The notes under the pieces were generated by a model that was not told the origin of the DNA, made no database searches, and was given only the letters and a program-made list of their open reading frames with translations. DNA of 64,000 nucleotides, taken from NCBI GenBank assembly GCA_020746105.1, contig CM036626.1:18837001-18901000 (forward strand), read 5' to 3'. The DNA comes from Trogon surrucura (Eukaryota; Chordata; Aves; Trogoniformes; Trogonidae). A program made the translations under genes and the position numbers. Shown piece after piece: positions 60,801-64,000 of the stretch (its first letter is position 1; each line of letters opens with the position of its first letter).

Positions 60801-63573
60801 TGCTGAGCAACCCATCTGCCTGGGTTTTAAAGCAATGACTGCCTGGACTACAAATCCTCTGGGAGCTGATGAGTCAACTCCCAGGAACCGCAGGGGAAAA
60901 AGGCATCAGGTCAACAAAAATGTTTACTTCAGCGATAGCATCCGAGCGAGTTAAACTAGAGATCATGACGAGATGGAATAGGAGGCAGGCGGAGGGAGTG
61001 TGGAGAGGCAGAGGGAGGTTTGTGGTTTAGGGGAAAAAGAAAATCTTACCTACAACCCTAAGCTCTGCGCTCGAATAGATGACACCATGTTTATTTTCAG
61101 CTATGCACTGGTATCTGCCAGAATCTGTCAGATTTAGAGTTGATATCGTAAGTGCACCATTTTCAATTTGGATCCTTCCCTGAATATTAAGAAAAATACC
61201 TTTATTGAGGACATATTTTCTGTGAAAAATTTAAAATAAGTAAGAAATGGAAACATGACAGCAAAACCCACAATAAACGGGGTAAATGTAACAGCATAAT
61301 CATGAGAATAGTTCTAAGATAAGTGACGTGACTGCATCATGGTACGGCAACAGTGCTCAAATACCGGAACTTGGCAACACGGTGTATGAAATCAACTCTT
61401 CGGACTTGCTCAGTTTCACAGAGGCTTTGCAACTGCAAATACCCTCGTATTCTCCCAGAAATACAGAAAAAATCATACCAGGCTTTTCACAACAGACCCG
61501 AGTATCAAAACTATACAGATGGCACCGGCATTTCGTACTATTTAGAGACTTCACACATGCACTTTGCTAATGAGCAGAAAAAATTCCAACAGTCATTAAA
61601 CAGAAGACACATATTTAAGTGCCTTAGGGTCGAAAAAGGTACTGAAGTATCTTCTCACCTTGCTCATTCTTGGCAAGCTATATGAATTAGGGTAAGAACT
61701 GACTAATCTGAGGCAGGAACTGGTGAGACAAGGAAGCGGTGACAAAGACAAAATCAAAGGAGCTTCTCTTTTGGGGAAAACCCAGAAAAACGGTAACAGA
61801 CAAAAAATAAGAACTATTAGCTCAAAAATATTTTCTGATTTTCTTTTTTTTGGGGGGGTGTGCACATTGCTTACCAGGCCTAGTGCAATGGTACTCGCTC
61901 TCTGCCTTTTCCTAAGGGCACGTACTTACAGTCGGCCCCGCTGCGGGTGGCTCCAGCTGTCTACGGGCAGCCAGGACGACTCAGCTCTGCTCCTTCCTTG
62001 ACACGTCCCTCTCAGCTTACTGCAAGGTGCTCAACCCCTTAGACACAGGGCAAAACAATCCCAAAGAGGAATAAGCTTGAGTCTCCAAGCCTTGATCCTC
62101 CCTCCAGCATCCCAAGCAGCTCTTCTTACTCTTCCTTACAAAAGGTTTGTTTTTGGAGAAGGGTTGCTAAGCAGAATGTCCCCAGTACATTTTTTTGTGG
62201 TGAAGATCCAGTATGAAGAAGGATTATTGTAATTAAGGAGTTGAATACAACTGATCACTATATGCAAAGAACCCCTCTTCTGATGCCTCCTTGGCAGAGG
62301 CTTTCAAAGAGTTAGTCCTACAGTTTATAGTCATTAAGTATTTCCAGAGTAAGTCACGTTTATTCCCTGACACCGTGCCAAAAGGTTGGACATCAATACT
62401 CAAGAGTTGAAAAACTGGACGACTGAATGAGAGAAGATATTTTCGTACCTACCGAGGTTAAAAAAAAAGCACATTACCTCTGTGATTTGTATGACAGGGT
62501 AACAATGCTCTTAAATCACCGAGATGAGATTTTGCACTCCCTCATTTAACCTGTCCACAAAACACTACCATTCCTTTTAGGGAGCATATAACTACAGCAC
62601 TCTGAATGGTTAAGAAACATTTTCTAGTGCTTAGATCATTTTTCATAGCCATCCACTGAATTCACTTAAGCAGTCGCTATTTCTTCTTCAACTGTGAGCA
62701 CCAACGTTGAGCACAATGTACTGGCCAAGGGCCAACTGCCTTCCTGTGATGGGCTAGTGCCCATAGTTATATTCCTGATAACCTGAACTGGGCACTCTTC
62801 TCAGTGAAGCAGCGAGATTTAAAATCAACACGGGCATCGGATGTTATTTCTGTGTTTCGGATCTGGGAGACCAAGTAGCTCACCTTCCAAGTACAATCTC
62901 TTTTCCCTGTCACCCACTGCATTATTTTCCATTAATTTACTTTAACAATTGTATTAAAGCAAGGACCTATGTTACGGTGCAGTTTATATTTCATTCTTTG
63001 CACAAGTAATGGTGATCCTATGAATTTTTAGGGGTTTTGACTGTTTTCGTCAAGAAGTTTGAATATGCTTTCTTATACCTTTAATGAAATGCCAATAGCA
63101 AGTATAACAGAAAAATTTAGGTTGTCTATCTCTCATTTATGCTTCTTAATGTATAACTTCAATAGAACTTCCTTCTCCAGTCTTTCCCCACATACTTATT
63201 TCTATGGTTCTATCATTGCTTTTAAACCTGCTTTTAGCTGGGATATTTTTGTAGAACGTAATTTGTTTTGTGTTTCTGTTATTGCACCTTTTGAAGTTTC
63301 CATCTGGATGCTCTTGACAAACACAGGAAAACCAGTGTCAAGTATTACTCTTGACTAATTACATGGACTTCTGTGAACTCTCATATGAACTATTGTTAAT
63401 TTCACATAGCATCATGTTTCCAAAACAGGACGTTACCTCTACTGACAGTTGCTCCCCATTCTTCAGCCACCTGTACGACGGTTTGGGCTTTCCACTTGCT
63501 CTGCAATCCCAGTACAAGGTGTCTTCCACAGCAACTTCAGTATCTTTTATCATCTGGATCCAGTGAGGTTTTG
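33753..63573 (-). CDS. CNTN3: Contactin-3 (CNTN3), partial: Ig4 to GPI tail, 15 exons
   Basis: GPI-anchored neural cell-adhesion molecule of the immunoglobulin superfamily; contactins act at the outer face of axonal membranes in neurite growth and synapse wiring. Joined minus-strand exons: 63573-63437, 61179-61050, 59982-59832, 50499-50372, 49047-48872, 45769-45652, 44453-44295, 44182-44033, 43344-43274, 42376-42142, 41027-40912, 40298-40112, 36570-36458, 34649-34481, 33853-33753. They total 2141 nt (about 713 residues), with all GT-AG boundaries and phases compatible and no stop until the last exon. Order is Ig4, Ig5, Ig6, four FN3 domains, GPI signal. Mammalian CNTN3 is about 1028 residues, so about 315 N-terminal residues (signal peptide, Ig1-3) lie beyond the window. 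Stretches such as [24 protein letters not shown] and [16 protein letters not shown] match CNTN3 rather than CNTN4/CNTN6 from memory. Several NxS/T sites are visible. Confidence 0.93.
33854..34480 (-). other. CNTN3: CNTN3 last intron
   Basis: 627 bp, GTAGGT to CACAG. A/T-rich near the acceptor, with a CpG-richer patch next to the donor (about 34290-34400). No repeat family seen. Confidence 0.85.
34481..34649 (-). CDS. CNTN3: CNTN3 exon, FN3 domain 4 second half
   Basis: Encodes [37 protein letters not shown] and [19 protein letters not shown]. The [16 protein letters not shown] block is a CNTN3-like FN3-4 end. Acceptor ttgcag, donor gtaggt; 169 nt, phase 0 to phase 1, leaving one base of a Ser codon for the last exon. 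Confidence 0.94.
34650..36457 (-). other. CNTN3: CNTN3 intron within FN3-4
   Basis: About 1.8 kb. An A run at 34730-34746 gives a T tract in the RNA about 80 bases from the acceptor. Otherwise unique sequence. Confidence 0.85.
36458..36570 (-). CDS. CNTN3: CNTN3 exon, FN3 domain 4 first half
   Basis: Encodes [45 protein letters not shown] is the conserved FN3-3/FN3-4 linker of contactins. Acceptor tttgaag, donor gtaagt; 113 nt, phase 1 to phase 0. NVT and NES are potential glycosylation sites. Confidence 0.94.
37855..38133 (+). mobile_element. CR1 LINE 3' end in CNTN3 intron
   Basis: Begins at AGGACAAGGGGCAATGGGTG and continues through AACAGGCTGCCCAGGGAGG and GATGATCTTTGAGGTCCC, ending in four ATTCTGTG-type units. 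In the FN3-3/FN3-4 intron, antisense to CNTN3. By eye it differs from the copy at 41.06 kb (opposite strand) at only about 20 of 270 positions. Confidence 0.95.
38542..38559. repeat. (TA)n microsatellite
   Basis: Uninterrupted TA repeat of about nine units in the FN3-3/FN3-4 intron of CNTN3. Confidence 0.95.
40112..40298 (-). CDS. CNTN3: CNTN3 exon, FN3 domain 3 second half
   Basis: Encodes [39 protein letters not shown] and [20 protein letters not shown] plus [16 protein letters not shown] is the FN3 motif; NETS and NATT are potential glycosylation sites. The acceptor is ctactag, the donor gtaagt; 187 nt, phase 0 to phase 1. Together with the preceding exon it is 303 nt, so loss of both keeps the frame. 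Confidence 0.94.
40299..40911 (-). other. CNTN3: CNTN3 intron within FN3-3
   Basis: 613 bp, GTGAGC to CTACTAG. Unique A/T-rich sequence. Confidence 0.88.
40912..41027 (-). CDS. CNTN3: CNTN3 exon, FN3 domain 3 first half
   Basis: Encodes [32 protein letters not shown] and RLLGYE. Acceptor caatacag, donor gtgagc; 116 nt, phase 1 to phase 0. The start of a CR1 element lies only about 30 bp upstream of this acceptor (41057 onward), so branch point and pyrimidine tract must lie in that short remnant or in CR1 sequence. Confidence 0.91.
41057..42000 (-). mobile_element. CR1 LINE, about 0.95 kb, in CNTN3 intron next to an exon
   Basis: The left end is the 3' terminus (ATCACAGAATCACAGAATG). Right to left it encodes part of the CR1 reverse transcriptase: [20 protein letters not shown] (RT motif FADD), [16 protein letters not shown], then in another frame [37 protein letters not shown] and [10 protein letters not shown]. 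The frame breaks at a T8 run (41796-41803). Same orientation as CNTN3, within the FN3-2/FN3-3 intron. The 5' junction near 42000 is approximate; no clear target-site duplication. Confidence 0.95.
42142..42376 (-). CDS. CNTN3: CNTN3 exon, FN3 domain 2 main part
   Basis: The longest coding exon here (235 nt). Encodes [20 protein letters not shown], then [38 protein letters not shown] and [17 protein letters not shown]. This exon gives the clearest paralogue assignment: the [14 protein letters not shown] and [11 protein letters not shown] context fits CNTN3. Acceptor ctcacag, donor gtaggg; phase 0 to phase 1. NES is a potential glycosylation site. Confidence 0.95.
42377..43273 (-). other. CNTN3: CNTN3 intron within FN3-2
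   Basis: About 0.9 kb, GTAAGT to CTCACAG. No repeat family seen. Confidence 0.88.
43274..43344 (-). CDS. CNTN3: CNTN3 exon, FN3 domain 2 first part
   Basis: Short exon (71 nt) encoding [20 protein letters not shown] then TWD. The [13 protein letters not shown] string is conserved across contactins. Acceptor tccacag, donor gtaagt; phase 1 to phase 0. Confidence 0.94.
43345..44032 (-). other. CNTN3: CNTN3 intron between FN3-1 and FN3-2
   Basis: 688 bp, GTTAGT to TCCACAG, with T/A runs near 43570 and 43972. No repeat family seen. Confidence 0.88.
44033..44182 (-). CDS. CNTN3: CNTN3 exon, FN3 domain 1 second half
   Basis: Encodes [38 protein letters not shown] and [24 protein letters not shown] is the canonical FN3 L..Y.FRV.A motif. 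The acceptor is caatag, the donor gttagt (a weaker GT donor). 150 nt, phase 1 to phase 1. Confidence 0.93.
44200..44224. repeat. A-rich tract beside the FN3-1 exon
   Basis: GAAAGAGGG followed by about 18 A on the given strand, hence a pyrimidine-rich (T) tract in the CNTN3 pre-mRNA about 20 to 40 bases upstream of the exon ending at 44182. It probably serves as the polypyrimidine tract. Confidence 0.7.
44295..44453 (-). CDS. CNTN3: CNTN3 exon, FN3 domain 1 first half
   Basis: Encodes [37 protein letters not shown] and [15 protein letters not shown]: start of the first fibronectin type III domain, with PGPP as the Ig-FN3 linker and the SW core Trp. Acceptor ttctag, donor gtaaaa; 159 nt, phase 1 to phase 1. 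Confidence 0.94.
44454..45651 (-). other. CNTN3: CNTN3 intron between Ig6 and FN3-1
   Basis: About 1.2 kb, GTAAAT to TTCTAG. A T run near 44690-44704; otherwise unique. Confidence 0.88.
45652..45769 (-). CDS. CNTN3: CNTN3 exon, Ig6 second half
   Basis: Encodes [19 protein letters not shown], then [33 protein letters not shown] and GKYVCMV are hallmark contactin Ig6 residues carrying the second Cys. The acceptor is cgacag, the donor gtaaat; 118 nt, phase 0 to phase 1. It has no usable ATG ORF and was found from phase and homology with the preceding exon. Confidence 0.92.
45770..48871 (-). other. CNTN3: CNTN3 intron within Ig6
   Basis: About 3.1 kb, GTAAGT to CGACAG. Only simple A/T runs recognised. 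Confidence 0.88.
48872..49047 (-). CDS. CNTN3: CNTN3 exon, Ig6 first half
   Basis: Encodes [18 protein letters not shown], the Cys strand [11 protein letters not shown], then [15 protein letters not shown] and HFEKVGG. Acceptor gacag, donor gtaagt directly after the GGG codon; 176 nt, phase 1 to phase 0. This is Ig6, with WYFNG as the core Trp and NGT as a likely glycosylation site. Translation past the donor runs into intron sequence. Confidence 0.94.
49048..50371 (-). other. CNTN3: CNTN3 intron between Ig5 and Ig6
   Basis: About 1.3 kb, GTAGGT to GACAG. A/T-rich; no repeat family recognised. Confidence 0.88.
50372..50499 (-). CDS. CNTN3: CNTN3 exon, Ig5 second half
   Basis: Encodes [20 protein letters not shown], then [16 protein letters not shown] and TNLIVT: the F-strand Cys signature closing Ig5. 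The acceptor tract is a run of T ending in tag; the donor is gtaggt. 128 nt, phase 2 to phase 1, so the Arg codon of ENER is completed across the intron. NVT is a potential glycosylation site. There is no in-frame ATG near the start. Confidence 0.9.
52148..52209. repeat. 31-bp tandem duplication
   Basis: CCATTATTTCAGGGAATAAT with TAAGCCGGTAA is followed at once by CCATTATTTCAGAGGATAAT with TAAGCTGGTAA. Intronic. Confidence 0.9.
53118..53157. repeat. 20-bp tandem duplication
   Basis: AAAACCCAACAGTGTTGATA repeated twice head to tail, the second copy ending GACA. Intronic. Confidence 0.85.
53975..54272 (+). mobile_element. CR1 LINE 3' end in CNTN3 intron
   Basis: Runs from GGGCTGTTCTCCCTAGTGG through AGTGACAGGACAAGTGG, ACGGGTTGCCCAGGGAGG, GAAGGTCTCTTCCAACTG to ATTCTATGATTCTA. 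An older CR1 type with an ATTCTATG end. Lies in the large Ig5 intron. Confidence 0.92.
58612..58700 (-). mobile_element. Short CR1 3' fragment
   Basis: CAGAATCACAGAATTACTG, then GGCTGGAAAAGATCTCTGAG and GATCATGAAGTCCAGCC: the reverse complement of a CR1 3' terminus. About 70 bp from the next CR1 copy, in the opposite direction, giving a small inverted arrangement. Confidence 0.85.
58773..59002 (+). mobile_element. CR1 LINE 3' end in CNTN3 intron
   Basis: Starts AGGTTCCATAAAAATATT and includes CTTTTTCACTGTGAGGGTG, CACAGGCTGCCCAGGGAGG, CTCCAGCAGGGGGGTTGG and ends in repeated ATTCTGTG. The same subfamily as the 37.9 and 41 kb copies, differing at few positions, so inserted in the same period. 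Confidence 0.95.
59832..59982 (-). CDS. CNTN3: CNTN3 exon, Ig5 first half
   Basis: Encodes [19 protein letters not shown], the Cys strand [10 protein letters not shown], and [27 protein letters not shown] is typical of CNTN3. Acceptor attttag, donor gtatct; 151 nt, phase 1 to phase 2. An extra Cys sits two residues before the core Trp, where relatives I recall have a non-Cys residue. The next exon is about 9.3 kb away, across the largest intron here. Confidence 0.92.
59983..61049 (-). other. CNTN3: CNTN3 intron between Ig4 and Ig5
   Basis: About 1.07 kb, GTAAGA to ATTTTAG. Unique sequence. Confidence 0.88.
61050..61179 (-). CDS. CNTN3: CNTN3 exon, Ig4 second half
   Basis: Encodes [29 protein letters not shown] and [10 protein letters not shown]: the F-strand D-x-G-x-Y-x-C signature and G strand that close Ig4. 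The acceptor is tattcag, the donor gtaaga. 130 nt, entering in phase 0 and leaving in phase 1. NLT is a potential N-glycosylation site. No ATG lies near its start, so it is found only by splice signals and homology. Confidence 0.9.
61180..63436 (-). other. CNTN3: CNTN3 intron within Ig4
   Basis: About 2.26 kb, GTAACG to TATTCAG. Short G run near 61851; no repeat family recognised. Confidence 0.88.
63437..63573 (-). CDS. CNTN3: CNTN3 exon, Ig4 first half
   Basis: Reads [17 protein letters not shown], then [12 protein letters not shown] and [13 protein letters not shown]: the B-strand Cys and the core Trp of an I-set Ig domain (Ig4 of contactins). Acceptor tgcag before CAAAACC, donor gtaacg. 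Starts with two bases of a split codon (phase 1) and ends in phase 0; 137 nt. The first exon of the gene visible here; its upstream partner is outside the window. Confidence 0.92.
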
Positions 63574-64000
63574 CTGCAGATAAAATACACATCAGCAACA
63601 AAGATCCAAACAAGTTATCGAGAGTCAAAGGGTTAATTTGCAAAGAACTTGTTGATTTTCTGTGTAGACTGGTTTGTAGCAGCATAGGTTCTCACCATTT
63701 CTGCTTCAAGTCACCTAGTGAAAAGAATTCCTCTTCCTTTTATATGGTTTTTATTACAAGCAGTAAGCCAAGAAAGAATTAAGAATACAGATCACTAAAC
63801 CTGAACTAGTGAAATCACTATTAAATTCACTCAGGATTAAACAACACAACACTGAAACTGAGGTAAATGCAAGATAAATAAATTAGTGGCGATACTGTAA
63901 TTAAATAATTGATGTAGCTAAATCATCAAATTAATACTGAAGAGAATCCTTTAAGTCCTAAAAAAAAAAGGTAATGGTATGTCAGCCTTAGTTCTAAATA
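63574..64000 (-). other. CNTN3: CNTN3 intron upstream of Ig4, truncated
   Basis: Starts (in + coordinates) with the acceptor CTGCAG and runs off the window. The exon for the end of Ig3 is not reached. Confidence 0.85.

Noticed and set aside
1-64000. CRISPR arrays, operons, Shine-Dalgarno sites or phage genes
   Set aside because: The sequence is a vertebrate genome; no direct repeats with regular unique spacers and no prokaryotic gene layout.

Overview
The window is vertebrate nuclear DNA, almost certainly from a bird. The evidence is nine CR1 LINE fragments with the avian octamer-type 3' ends (ATTCTGTG / ATTCTATG), a low density of other repeats, and a neural adhesion gene built from short GT-AG exons. 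A short element at 2329-2500 joins a tRNA-Ile(GAT)-like head to a CR1 3' tail. That is the design of the TguSINE1-type SINEs described from passerines, so a perching bird is the best guess; this is an inference from one element.

There is one recognisable protein-coding gene, on the minus strand from about 63.57 kb down to about 31.80 kb: the 3' two thirds of CNTN3 (contactin-3, BIG-1/PANG). I place fifteen coding exons, all with GT-AG boundaries (seen as CT..AC on the given strand), open frames and matching phases. They encode about 713 residues: Ig4, Ig5, Ig6, FN3-1 to FN3-4 and a GPI-attachment tail. Every domain is split over two exons, and every domain-pair boundary is phase 1. The exons for the signal peptide and Ig1-Ig3, and the promoter, lie beyond base 64000. 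Paralogue choice rests on the diagnostic stretches in Ig6, FN3-2 and FN3-4, which match CNTN3 better than CNTN4 or CNTN6 as I remember those proteins.

Below the stop codon is a probable 3'UTR of about 1.95 kb ending at an AATAAA at 31819-31814. It holds a tandem pair of Pumilio-type sites, a long G tract (in the RNA) and a decayed CR1 copy. From about 31.8 kb to base 1 I find no gene. This fits the long intergenic desert between CNTN3 and PDZRN3 known in other amniotes; it contains CR1 fragments, the tRNA-derived SINE, small tandem repeats and one possible LTR relic.

The most notable structure is in the gene. A roughly 0.95 kb antisense-to-plus CR1 lies only about 30 bp upstream of the acceptor of the first FN3-3 exon. 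A near-identical CR1 3' end in the opposite orientation lies about 2 kb downstream of the second FN3-3 exon. The two copies form a long inverted repeat around exactly the two exons (303 nt, in frame) that encode FN3 domain 3, a layout that could favour skipping or circularisation of that domain. I found no CRISPR array, no bacterial-type operon, no functional tRNA gene and no clearly new gene family.
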